Source: Xanthobacteraceae bacterium (GTDB lineage: Bacteria; Pseudomonadota; Alphaproteobacteria; Rhizobiales; Xanthobacteraceae). Taken from it: a stretch of 6,915 nucleotides of DNA. The position numbers and the translations under genes are program-made. Of this stretch, positions 1 through 6,399 are shown piece after piece; positions within the stretch are counted from its first letter, which is position 1; each line of letters begins with the position of its first letter. The notes beneath the pieces are model-generated. The model was given only the letters and a program-made list of their open reading frames with translations. It was not told where the DNA came from and ran no database searches. The stretch spans positions 1 to 6,915 of the forward strand of contig JASHSY010000301.1 of the NCBI GenBank assembly GCA_030040825.1, written 5' to 3'.

Positions 1-867
1 ACCCTGCTAACCGATCCACGCATTAGCGCGGTCGGCTTCGTCGGCTCGTCGGCGATCGCCGAATACGTCTACGCCACCGCGTGCGCGCATAATAAGCGCG
101 CGCAGTGCTTCGGCGGCGCGAAGAACCACATGATCGTGATGCCCGACGCCGATATGGATCAGGCGGTCGATGCGTTGATCGGCGCCGGCTACGGTTCGGC
201 TGGCGAACGTTGCATGGCGGTGTCCGTCGCTGTTCCGGTCGGCAAGAGGACCGCCGACATCCTCATGGAGAAGCTTATACCGCGGGTTGAGGGCCTCAAA
301 ATCGGTCCGTCAACCGACCCGCAAGCCGACTACGGCCCCATGATCACCAAGGCGCATTTGGAGAAAGTTAAGAGTTACGTCGATCTTGGTGTTAAGGAAG
401 GTGCAAAGCTGGTTGTCGATGGGCGCGGATTTAGGCTGCAAGGCTACGAGAATGGCAATTTCATGGGCGGCTGCCTGTTCGACGAGGTAAAGCCGAATAT
501 GCGGATCTATAAGGAAGAAATCTTCGGGCCGGTATTGTCGGTCGTCCGCGCCAAGGACTACGAAGAAGCGGTGCGACTGCCGTCCGAGCACGAATACGGC
601 AACGGCGTCGCGATCTTCACTCGCGACGGCGACGCGGCGCGCGATTTCGTCAGCCGCGTCGAAGTCGGCATGGTCGGCGTCAATTTCGCCATTCCTGTTC
701 CACTTTCTTATTACACTTTCGGCGGCTGGAAACGGTCCGGCTTCGGCGATCTCAATCAGCACGGTCCGGATTCCGTGCGGTTCTATACCAAAACCAAGAC
801 GGTGACCGCGCGCTGGCCGTCAGGTGTGAAGGAAGGCGCCGAATTCGTTATCCCGACGATGGAATGA
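1..867 (+). CDS. mmsA: Methylmalonate-semialdehyde dehydrogenase (CoA-acylating), C-terminal part; 5' end outside window
   Basis: The frame is open from base 1 and ends at TGA 865-867, giving 288 codons of a family usually about 500 residues long, so the N-terminal two fifths are missing. The enzyme oxidises methylmalonate or malonate semialdehyde with NAD+ and CoA to propionyl-CoA or acetyl-CoA, in valine, thymine or inositol breakdown in the cytoplasm. Visible landmarks are the cofactor-fold segment GFVGSSAIAEY (bases 34-66), GGAKNH (112-129), the nucleophile motif GSAGERCM with catalytic Cys at bases 211-213, KEEIFGPV (511-534), and the C-terminal IPVPLSYYTFGGWKRS (691-738). The family lacks the general-base Glu of hydrolytic aldehyde dehydrogenases, and GGAKNH at this place fits that. 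The residues before it, QCF, differ from the QAL I would expect. A lipoprotein gene follows 22 bases downstream on the same strand. The iolA-type paralogue cannot be excluded, because the two differ mainly by pathway context. Confidence 0.93.
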   Translation, partial: TLLTDPRISAVGFVGSSAIAEYVYATACAHNKRAQCFGGAKNHMIVMPDADMDQAVDALIGAGYGSAGERCMAVSVAVPVGKRTADILMEKLIPRVEGLKIGPSTDPQADYGPMITKAHLEKVKSYVDLGVKEGAKLVVDGRGFRLQGYENGNFMGGCLFDEVKPNMRIYKEEIFGPVLSVVRAKDYEEAVRLPSEHEYGNGVAIFTRDGDAARDFVSRVEVGMVGVNFAIPVPLSYYTFGGWKRSGFGDLNQHGPDSVRFYTKTKTVTARWPSGVKEGAEFVIPTME

Positions 868-889
868 CTCTCGCTTTGTTGCCCGGCGG

Positions 890-1330
890 ATGATCGGCTT
901 CACCAACATGCGGCGAAGAAGGCGTCAGGCGGCGCTGGCCGCCGCAATGCTCGTGCTGTTCGCGATGGTCGCGGGCTGCGCCTCCAATGCTCCACCTGAA
1001 CCGGAAGCCGCGGCGGCACCTGCCGCACCGCCGCCTCCACCCCCACCGCCGCCTCCACCGCCGGTCGACCTTGCCGGCCGCTGGCGGTTCGCTGCAGTCG
1101 GCGGCGGAGGCTGCTTCATGAAATTCGGCGCCGAGCCCGGCGCCGCACAAGGCACCATAGCGCCCGAAGGCGGCTGTCCCGGCAAATACTTTACCAGTCG
1201 CAAATGGACTTACGAGCACGATGTCCTGATCATCCGTAACCACAAGGACGAACCACTGGCGCAGCTTTCGTTTGTCAACGGCCATTTTCAGGGGCACGAG
1301 GGGAACATTGCGCTCGGACTCGCGCGTTAG
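890..1330 (+). CDS. Predicted lipoprotein with 12-proline linker and Inh/AprI (Omp19-like) protease-inhibitor domain
   Basis: This 146-residue protein starts with an Arg-rich n-region (residues 8-12), a hydrophobic stretch (14-28) and the lipobox V-A-G-C with Cys30, so it is probably lipidated and anchored on the periplasmic side or in the outer membrane. An Ala/Pro/Glu linker (31-46) leads to 12 uninterrupted prolines (47-58). The C-terminal domain (61-146) opens with LAGRWRF, has two cysteines (75 and 96) that could form a disulfide, a GCPG turn, a K-W-T-Y strand and a final G-H-F-Q-G-H. This spacing resembles the eight-stranded barrel of Inh/AprI metalloprotease inhibitors, the family that includes Brucella Omp19. 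The assignment is by pattern only. ATG 908 is an alternative start giving MRRRRRQ directly before the hydrophobic core; neither start has a good ribosome site. The gene lies 22 bases after mmsA and may be co-transcribed with it, with no obvious metabolic link. Confidence 0.72.
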   Translation: MIGFTNMRRRRRQAALAAAMLVLFAMVAGCASNAPPEPEAAAAPAAPPPPPPPPPPPPVDLAGRWRFAAVGGGGCFMKFGAEPGAAQGTIAPEGGCPGKYFTSRKWTYEHDVLIIRNHKDEPLAQLSFVNGHFQGHEGNIALGLAR

Positions 1331-1345
1331 CGAGAAAACCCGCTA
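1328..1345. terminator. Possible hairpin between two convergent genes
   Basis: On the - strand this reads as a 7-bp stem (TAGCGGG with CTCGCTA, including one G-U pair) closed by a TTTT loop, located 9 bases after the TRAP binding-protein stop codon. On the + strand the same stem has one A-C mismatch and overlaps the lipoprotein TAG. The position between convergent genes fits a shared terminator. No U-tract follows in either direction, so intrinsic termination is doubtful. Confidence 0.3.
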
Positions 1346-1354
1346 CCGGCGTGA

Positions 1355-2623
1355 CTAAAGCGGAATATCGAGTTCCTTGAGTGGGGCACGCTTGGCGGCC
1401 GGTTTGGCGGCCGGCTTGGCGGCCGGCCGCACCGCGGTGGCAGGCGCGTCAGCTTTCGGTTGCGCGGCCACTGCCGCCGCCTGCGGCCTATTCGGCGGCT
1501 GAGACTGCGTCGGCGGCCGGCTCACGACTTCTGGCTCGGTCACATGCGGCTCGGTCGGCGGCGGACCTTGCGGTTCCGGTTCGCTGGCGTATTTCCCAAT
1601 CAAAGCGTGAATGTTTGCAAGCAGCTTGCCACCGTTGGTCTTGCGCTCTTTCATTTGCCTGAGCCACAGCGACACCACCGACTTGGTCGCCGCACGCCAG
1701 TTCGCGATCTCGTCCTCTTCCAACACGGTAATGGGGTCGCCACGCTCACGGACCATGTCGGCAACAATTTTCGCTTCACCATCCCACATCGCGCCGGCCA
1801 TGCCGGCAGCCACCAAGCCCGAATTTTCGTCGATGACAGTTTTCAGATCCTGCGGCAGCCGCTCATAGGCCAGTTTATTCATTGCCAGCACAAAAGTTGA
1901 TGTACTCAGCGCCGACTCGGCGAAATCGGTGTGCTGTTTGAGCAAATCGTTCAACCTCAGCGCCGGTACCGCATCCCATGGCATGAGGCAGCCTTCGATC
2001 GCGTGGCCGGATACCGCCATCGGCACCTGGGCGACCGGCACCGTCACACCACTGGCGCCAAGCGCATGGACGGATTCGGCGGCGAGCCGGTTGGGCACGT
2101 GCAGGCGCAGGCCGCGCAGATCGGACACCGCACGAACGGCACGGTTGGTGTGAATGACGCTATGGTCGCGGCAGGAGAAGCAGATCGGATGGACCTCGCG
2201 GAATTCATCGCGCAGATTGGTCGCTGCGAAATCTTCCAGCGCCTTGGAGTTCACCAGCGCACGGCGCGAGGGAAGGAACGGCAGCTCGAATGCCTCGATG
2301 CGGCCGAAGCGCCCAGGAGTATATCCCGGCACCGCCCACGCGATATCGGCAAGTCCATCACGCGCCTGATCGAAAAGCTGAGCCGGCGCGCCGCCAAGCT
2401 GCATGGAAGGAAAAATGTCGATACGGATGCGGCCGGCCGACTGCGCCGTGACCCGGCGCGCCCACGGCACCACAAACTTTTCGTGACCGCTCGACACCGA
2501 AGAAAAGAAGTGATGCAGCTTGAGCGTGACCTGCGGCGCATCGGCCCGCGCGAGCCGCAGAACGGCCGGCGCCACCACAGACGCCGCAAGCGAGTTCAAG
2601 AATGCGCGACGTCCGAGCCGCAT
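1355..2623 (-). CDS. TRAP transporter solute-binding protein, DctP family, with Tat signal and Pro/Ala/Lys-rich C-terminal tail
   Basis: This is a 422-residue periplasmic ligand-binding protein of a tripartite ATP-independent (TRAP) uptake system. I chose ATG 2623 because GGGAG lies 5 bases upstream; a GTG at 2650 would add nine residues and has no better site. The N-terminus RLGRRAFLNSL is a twin-arginine export signal (Arg5-Arg6), with likely cleavage after Ala-Arg-Ala27. The DctP fold follows at about 32-345, with landmarks HEKFVVPWA, FPSMQLGG, DLRGLRLHVPN, the helix segment EGCLMPWDAVPALRL and the strand STSTFVLAMNK. In the DLRGLRLHVPN strand many relatives have Arg where this protein has His175. 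Residues 348-422 form a low-complexity tail of Pro, Ala, Glu and later Lys, ending in a three-fold PAAK repeat and LKELDIPL, which is not part of the standard fold. No DctQ or DctM gene is in the window. The gene starts 37 bases after pssA on the same strand. The ligand is unknown. Confidence 0.88.
   Translation of the reverse strand: MRLGRRAFLNSLAASVVAPAVLRLARADAPQVTLKLHHFFSSVSSGHEKFVVPWARRVTAQSAGRIRIDIFPSMQLGGAPAQLFDQARDGLADIAWAVPGYTPGRFGRIEAFELPFLPSRRALVNSKALEDFAATNLRDEFREVHPICFSCRDHSVIHTNRAVRAVSDLRGLRLHVPNRLAAESVHALGASGVTVPVAQVPMAVSGHAIEGCLMPWDAVPALRLNDLLKQHTDFAESALSTSTFVLAMNKLAYERLPQDLKTVIDENSGLVAAGMAGAMWDGEAKIVADMVRERGDPITVLEEDEIANWRAATKSVVSLWLRQMKERKTNGGKLLANIHALIGKYASEPEPQGPPPTEPHVTEPEVVSRPPTQSQPPNRPQAAAVAAQPKADAPATAVRPAAKPAAKPAAKRAPLKELDIPL
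1391..1426. repeat. Three tandem copies of a 12-bp unit
   Basis: The unit CTTGGCGGCCGG occurs at 1391-1402 and 1415-1426, with a one-base variant (TTTGGCGGCCGG) at 1403-1414. It lies inside the 3' end of the TRAP binding-protein gene. As the period is a multiple of three, it encodes the Pro-Ala-Ala-Lys repeat of the protein tail, and length changes would stay in frame. Confidence 0.9.
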
Positions 2624-2628
2624 AGTTT

Positions 2629-2633
2629 CTCCC
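2629..2633 (-). promoter_or_regulatory. Ribosome binding site of the TRAP binding-protein gene
   Basis: On the - strand the sequence reads GGGAG, then AAACT, then ATG at 2623. It is the only good Shine-Dalgarno match near this gene and selects the ATG over the upstream GTG at 2650. The resulting start also places the Tat motif at residues 4-9, as expected. Confidence 0.7.
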
Positions 2634-2660
2634 GCCGCTAAATCACACACGCCATGCGGC

Positions 2661-3554
2661 TCAATTGAGGCGCGGCGGACGTTCTTCCTTGCTTACGGTG
2701 CGGCCGGTGGCAGGCAGGAGGGGCTGCGTCGCCGCCGTAGCGGTGGCAGCTGCCGGTTCCGATTTGCCTTCGCGCGAGCGTCGCACGTAGCCGCGATAGG
2801 ATAGCCAGCCGAATGGCAGGCTCACCAGATAACCGAGCGTTACTGCGGCGAGGATAATCCACGGATAAGCGATCAGCAGCGCGACAAAAACGACGAGAAC
2901 GGTAACCACCGGCGCGACCAAGTCCGGCGGCAGGCGGGTGCCGATACGTTTGCCGGAGAATACCGGCAACTGCGACACCATCAGGCCGCCGATCAACAGT
3001 GTATACCCAAGTGTCGCCCAGGTAAGGATGTGTGTGCGCGGTAACCCGAGAAACGCCGCGTAGATCGGCAACAGCACGATGATGGCGCCGGCCGGCGCCG
3101 GCACCCCGACGAAGAAATTGATGGTCCAGGCCGGCCGCTCGGGATCGTCGATCATGACGTTAAAGCGCGCCAGTCGAAGCCCAGCACAAATCGCAAAAGC
3201 CATCGCTGCAATCCAACCGGCCGACTTCAGATCGTGCAGGCCCCAAAAATAAAGGATCAATCCGGGAGCCACACCGAAATTTACGAAATCGGATAGACTA
3301 TCGAGCTCGGCGCCAAAGCGCGACGTTCCCTTCAGCAGCCGCGCCAGCCGGCCGTCGACACCGTCAAGGAAGGCGGCGAAGACGATGGCCGCAAGCGCAA
3401 GCGCATAGCGGTTCTCGAATGCCATGCGGATCGCGGTCAACCCCGCGCACAATGCCACCAAAGTGACGAGGTTCGGCGCAAGCGTCCGCACCGGAATGCG
3501 GCGAAAGCGCCGCCGTCTGCGCTGGCCTTCGGTTGGGGGCAAGGATGCTGCCAT
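2661..3554 (-). CDS. pssA: CDP-diacylglycerol--serine O-phosphatidyltransferase (phosphatidylserine synthase), integral-membrane type
   Basis: The enzyme transfers the phosphatidyl group of CDP-diacylglycerol to L-serine, making phosphatidylserine in the inner membrane. The complete CDP-alcohol phosphatidyltransferase signature is present: with ATG 3554 as start, Asp64, Asp67-Gly68, Ala71-Arg72, Gly81, Asp85 and Asp89 match D-x2-DG-x2-AR-x8-G-x3-D-x3-D. Around it are about seven or eight hydrophobic helices spread from roughly residue 28 to 250. The N-terminus carries a basic cluster (QRRRRRFRRIPVR) before the first helix, and the C-terminal 40 residues are polar and Ala/Pro-rich. The 297-residue length suits the family. 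I favour ATG 3554 because GGAGAGGA lies upstream, although with a long 12-base spacer; ATG 3590 would add 12 residues and TTG 3599 would add 15. Its product is the substrate of Psd, encoded immediately upstream in the same operon. Confidence 0.93.
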   Translation of the reverse strand: MAASLPPTEGQRRRRRFRRIPVRTLAPNLVTLVALCAGLTAIRMAFENRYALALAAIVFAAFLDGVDGRLARLLKGTSRFGAELDSLSDFVNFGVAPGLILYFWGLHDLKSAGWIAAMAFAICAGLRLARFNVMIDDPERPAWTINFFVGVPAPAGAIIVLLPIYAAFLGLPRTHILTWATLGYTLLIGGLMVSQLPVFSGKRIGTRLPPDLVAPVVTVLVVFVALLIAYPWIILAAVTLGYLVSLPFGWLSYRGYVRRSREGKSEPAAATATAATQPLLPATGRTVSKEERPPRLN

Positions 3555-3566
3555 GCCGGCAATATA

Positions 3567-3574
3567 TCCTCTCC
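3567..3574 (-). promoter_or_regulatory. Candidate ribosome binding site of pssA
   Basis: On the - strand this is GGAGAGGA, 12 bases before ATG 3554. The spacing is longer than usual, but the upstream starts at 3590 and 3599 have no purine-rich site at all. It supports the shorter PssA N-terminus. Confidence 0.45.
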
Positions 3575-3603
3575 GCCTCACGCCCGCCATGCACGCCAAT
3601 TAT

Positions 3604-3628
3604 GCTCGTTAACCGCTGGTCTTCGAGC
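3604..3628. repeat. Imperfect inverted repeat between psd and pssA
   Basis: The outer arms GCTCG (3604-3608) and CGAGC (3624-3628) pair, and the inner arms ACC (3612-3614) and GGT (3618-3620) pair around a GCT loop. It begins just past the psd stop codon. In the mRNA it would be a short bulged hairpin, perhaps affecting processing or stability between the two cistrons. There is no U-tract, so it is not an intrinsic terminator. Confidence 0.35.
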
Positions 3629-3629
3629 G

Positions 3630-4298
3630 TTATTTAAGTTCCGCGATCACCGTCTCACCGGCAATCGCGGTCTGTCCTTCGGTGACCAATGTGCGTGCGC
3701 CGACCGGCAGATACACGTCCACGCGCGAGCCGAACCGGATCATGCCGATGCGCTGGCCCGCCGCGACCGTGTCGCCCTGCCCGGCGAACGGCACGATGCG
3801 CCGGGCGACCAGCCCGGCAATCTGCACGACTGCGATTCGGGCGCCGTCAGTTGCCGCGATCACAAAAGCGTTGCGCTCGTTGCTTTCGCTCGCCTTGTCG
3901 AGGTCAGCGCTGATGAAGGCGCCCGCTTTATAAACAACGCGTTCGACGCGCCCGGCTAGCGGACTGCGGTTAACGTGACAATCGAATACGCTCATGAAGA
4001 TCGATATGCGCATCAGCGGGCGCTCGCCGAGTTCGAGTTCCTTTGGCGGCAACGCATCGGCTATGCGGCTGACGCGGCCGTCCGCCGGCGCGACCAGAAT
4101 ACCGGGGCGCGTCGGCGTCACCCGCTCCGGATCGCGAAAGAAATAGGCGCACCAGAGCGTTGCTACCGTGCCGAGCCAGCCGAGCGGCGACCACAACCAG
4201 AACAGGATGAGGCTCGCCAGCGCGAAGCCACCGATGAACGGATAGCCTTGCGGATGGATCGGGGCGAGTTGCGAACGGATCGAATTGAAGATCGACAT
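3630..4298 (-). CDS. psd: Phosphatidylserine decarboxylase proenzyme, short (PSD-A) form
   Basis: Psd removes CO2 from phosphatidylserine to give phosphatidylethanolamine at the inner membrane. The 222-residue proenzyme cuts itself between Gly190 and Ser191 in the motif RFGSRVD, and Ser191 becomes the pyruvoyl cofactor of the small alpha chain (191-222). The putative processing residues are all visible: Asp73 in APADGRV, His108 in DCHVNRSPLAG and Ser191. Two hydrophobic segments near the N-terminus (about 21-36 and 40-53) would hold the beta chain in the membrane. The length fits the short family found in alphaproteobacteria and differs from the roughly 300-residue E. coli type. The ATG lies 10 bases past the ABC-transporter stop codon, and a GGAG overlapping the last ABC codons is the nearest Shine-Dalgarno match, so translation may be coupled. 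pssA, which makes its substrate, is next downstream. Confidence 0.95.
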   Translation of the reverse strand: MSIFNSIRSQLAPIHPQGYPFIGGFALASLILFWLWSPLGWLGTVATLWCAYFFRDPERVTPTRPGILVAPADGRVSRIADALPPKELELGERPLMRISIFMSVFDCHVNRSPLAGRVERVVYKAGAFISADLDKASESNERNAFVIAATDGARIAVVQIAGLVARRIVPFAGQGDTVAAGQRIGMIRFGSRVDVYLPVGARTLVTEGQTAIAGETVIAELK

Positions 4299-4307
4299 GC
4301 GCTGACG

Positions 4308-6272
4308 TTACTCCGCGGCATCCACGGCGGGGACCAACTCTTCTTTGTCCGCCTCGGGTACCCCCGGCGGGTTGCGGTTTGGCGCGGCAGCACCGTCTTC
4401 GCCGACTTCGGCAAGGATTTCGCGCGCCATCTGCGCCTCACGCTGGCGGTTCCACATGCTGGCGTAAAGTCCGCCGCTGGCCAACAGCTCCGAATGCTTT
4501 CCCCGTTCGACAATCGAACCTTGATCGAGCACCAGGATCTCATCGGCGCCGACGATGGTGGAAAGCCGGTGAGCAATAACCAAAGTCGTGCGGTTGCGCG
4601 ACACCCGATCAAGCGCATCCTGAATATCGCGCTCGGTGTGGCTATCGAGCGCCGACGTTGCCTCATCGAGCAGCAAAATCGGCGGCGCTTTGAGGATGGT
4701 GCGGGCGATAGCGACACGTTGCTTTTCGCCGCCCGACAACTTCAGACCGCGTTCACCGACCTCGGTTTCGTAGCCTTTGGGAGCAAGCCGGATGAAGCCG
4801 TCGATTTGTGCGAGGCGCGCAGCGTCTTCGACCTCGGCGTTGGTCGCGTCCCATTGTCCGTAGCGGATATTGTAGCGGATCGTATCGTTAAATAACACGG
4901 TGTCCTGCGGGACCATGCCAATGGCCGCGCGCAGGGAGTTTTGCGTGACGTCGCGAATGTCCTGGCCATCGATCAAAATACGGCCGCCGGTCACATCGTA
5001 GAAACGGAACAAAAGCCGGGAGACGGTCGACTTGCCGGCGCCAGTCGGACCGACGATGGCGACCGTGTGTCCGGCGGCGACCTCGAAGCTTACATTCTTC
5101 AGAATCGCTCGCTCGGGCTCGTAGGCAAACGAAACATTGTCGAACCGGATGATGCCAGTGCGTACCTTGAGCGGTAACGCGCCTGGCCGGTCTTCGATCT
5201 CCGGCTTGCGGTCCAGAATCGAAAACATGAGTTCGATGTCGATCACTGCCTGTTTGATCTCGCGATAGACCAATCCCATAAAGTTCAACGGCTGATAGAG
5301 CTGGATCATCATGGCGTTGATCATGACGAAATCACCGACTGTATTCGTACCGTGCTCGATGCCGATCGCACATAACACCATCGCTGCCGCAAGCCCGATG
5401 GTAAAGACGATGGCCTGACCAGCGTTGAGTATCGCCAGCGAAGTGTAAGCCTTGACGCTCGCATCCTCGTAGCGCGCCATCGAACGGTCGTAGCGCTTGG
5501 CCTCGCGCTCCTCGGCCGAGAAATACTTCACTGTCTCGTAGTTGAGCAGCGAATCGATCGCCTTGACATTGGCGTCGGTATCACTCTCGTTCATCTTGCG
5601 CCGGATACCAATGCGCCATTCGGTGGCATAAAAGGTGAAGCCGACATAAAGCGCGACGGTCAACAGGATGATGATCAAATAGCGCCAATCGAAATGAAAC
5701 AGCAGCACCCAGCCGACCAGCACCACCTCGACGATGGTCGGCAACAACTGCAACAGCAGCATGCGCACGATCGTCTCGATGGCGTTGCGTCCGCGCTCAA
5801 GGATGCGCGTGAGCCCGCCGGTCTTACGTTCAAGGTGAAAGCGCAGCGAGAGCAGATGCATGTGCTCGAAGGTGAGCATCGCCAGGCGCCGCACGGCATG
5901 CATCGCGACCTTGGCGAAAATACCGTCCCGCCATTGCGTCAGCGCGCCCATCAGAATGCGCGTTCCGCCATAAGCGAGCGTCATCATCACCGGTGTTGCC
6001 GCGGCCCAAGCAAGCCAATCGTTGGCGAAAATCGGCGCGGTGCCGTGACCGGCAAGCGCATCGGTTGCCCATTTGAAGGTAAAGGGCACTGTGATGGTCG
6101 CAAGTTTGGCAGCAAAGATCAGCACAGCGGCAAAGCCGACGCGGGCTTTCAGATCGGCGCGATCGGCCGGCCAGATGTAAGGCCATAGATGGACCAGCGT
6201 CGAAACCAGTGCGCCACCGTCGACGCGCACCTGACGCGTCGAGCGGTCGGGGGCTGTTGCGAACTCTCTCAT
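4308..6272 (-). CDS. ABC transporter, fused permease and ATPase, Atm1/HMT1 (ABCB7-like) family
   Basis: This is a half-transporter exporter of 654 residues from ATG 6272, working as a homodimer in the inner membrane. The N-terminal half has about six hydrophobic helices (roughly 45-73, 85-111, two within 171-217, 278-304 and 312-336). The loop motif NYETVKYF (244-251) is characteristic of the Atm1/ABCB7/HMT1 group, whose members export glutathione conjugates, polysulfides or Fe-S precursors. The ATPase domain is intact: Walker A GPTGAGKST (408-416), Q-loop Gln456, signature LSGGEKQ (512-518), Walker B with Asp536 and catalytic Glu537, and His568 in the switch. A polar acidic tail follows from about 609. 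A GTG at 6368 would add 32 residues with no membrane segment and no usable ribosome site, so I prefer the ATG, although its own site is also weak. It is the first gene of the apparent operon with psd and pssA. The substrate is inferred from family only. Confidence 0.92.
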   Translation of the reverse strand: MREFATAPDRSTRQVRVDGGALVSTLVHLWPYIWPADRADLKARVGFAAVLIFAAKLATITVPFTFKWATDALAGHGTAPIFANDWLAWAAATPVMMTLAYGGTRILMGALTQWRDGIFAKVAMHAVRRLAMLTFEHMHLLSLRFHLERKTGGLTRILERGRNAIETIVRMLLLQLLPTIVEVVLVGWVLLFHFDWRYLIIILLTVALYVGFTFYATEWRIGIRRKMNESDTDANVKAIDSLLNYETVKYFSAEEREAKRYDRSMARYEDASVKAYTSLAILNAGQAIVFTIGLAAAMVLCAIGIEHGTNTVGDFVMINAMMIQLYQPLNFMGLVYREIKQAVIDIELMFSILDRKPEIEDRPGALPLKVRTGIIRFDNVSFAYEPERAILKNVSFEVAAGHTVAIVGPTGAGKSTVSRLLFRFYDVTGGRILIDGQDIRDVTQNSLRAAIGMVPQDTVLFNDTIRYNIRYGQWDATNAEVEDAARLAQIDGFIRLAPKGYETEVGERGLKLSGGEKQRVAIARTILKAPPILLLDEATSALDSHTERDIQDALDRVSRNRTTLVIAHRLSTIVGADEILVLDQGSIVERGKHSELLASGGLYASMWNRQREAQMAREILAEVGEDGAAAPNRNPPGVPEADKEELVPAVDAAE

Positions 6273-6290
6273 TTCCGGCGTTGACCTGGC

Positions 6291-6307
6291 CGGCCTGCGA
6301 CAGGCCG
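6291..6307. repeat. Perfect inverted repeat, 7-bp arms with 3-base loop
   Basis: CGGCCTG (6291-6297) and CAGGCCG (6301-6307) are exact reverse complements around CGA. On the ABC-operon side it lies 18 bases before ATG 6272, so in the mRNA it would be a GC-rich hairpin just ahead of the start. It could equally be a protein-binding palindrome. No U-run follows on the - strand. Confidence 0.55.
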
Positions 6308-6399
6308 CCACTGCGCTGTCATATAGGGCTTTTTTGCCGTTACCGCACCGGCGGTCGAACCGTTTCACCCTGATGAGCGTTTGCGCTTGCAGTCGAAGC

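Noticed and set aside
925..1203. - strand open frame with a long glycine run
   Set aside because: The glycines are the reverse complement of the proline codons in the lipoprotein gene, and there is no independent support for translation.
848..1297. 149-codon - strand frame across the mmsA end and the lipoprotein gene
   Set aside because: Overlaps two better-supported genes antisense, and shows no signal peptide or motif of its own.
1931..2641. 236-codon + strand open frame opposite the TRAP binding-protein gene
   Set aside because: Antisense shadow; the composition is Arg/His-rich with no motif, and the - strand protein has a clear fold and export signal.
3975..4895. 306-codon open frame on the + strand across psd and the ABC gene
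   Set aside because: It is antisense to two clearly conserved genes in GC-rich DNA, where the opposite strand often stays open. Its translation is Arg/Ala-rich with no recognisable domain.
6281..6326. TTGACC and TATAGG as a + strand promoter
   Set aside because: The spacing between the two hexamers is well over 30 bases, far beyond the usual 16-18.
6327..6338. T6 run flanked by GGC/GCC as an intrinsic terminator
   Set aside because: The stem would be only three pairs with the T-run in the loop, and no gene ends here on either strand.
6273..6368. 32-residue N-terminal extension of the ABC transporter from GTG 6368
   Set aside because: No ribosome site at a proper distance, and the extension adds no domain. 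It cannot be excluded fully, as ATG 6272 also has only a weak site.
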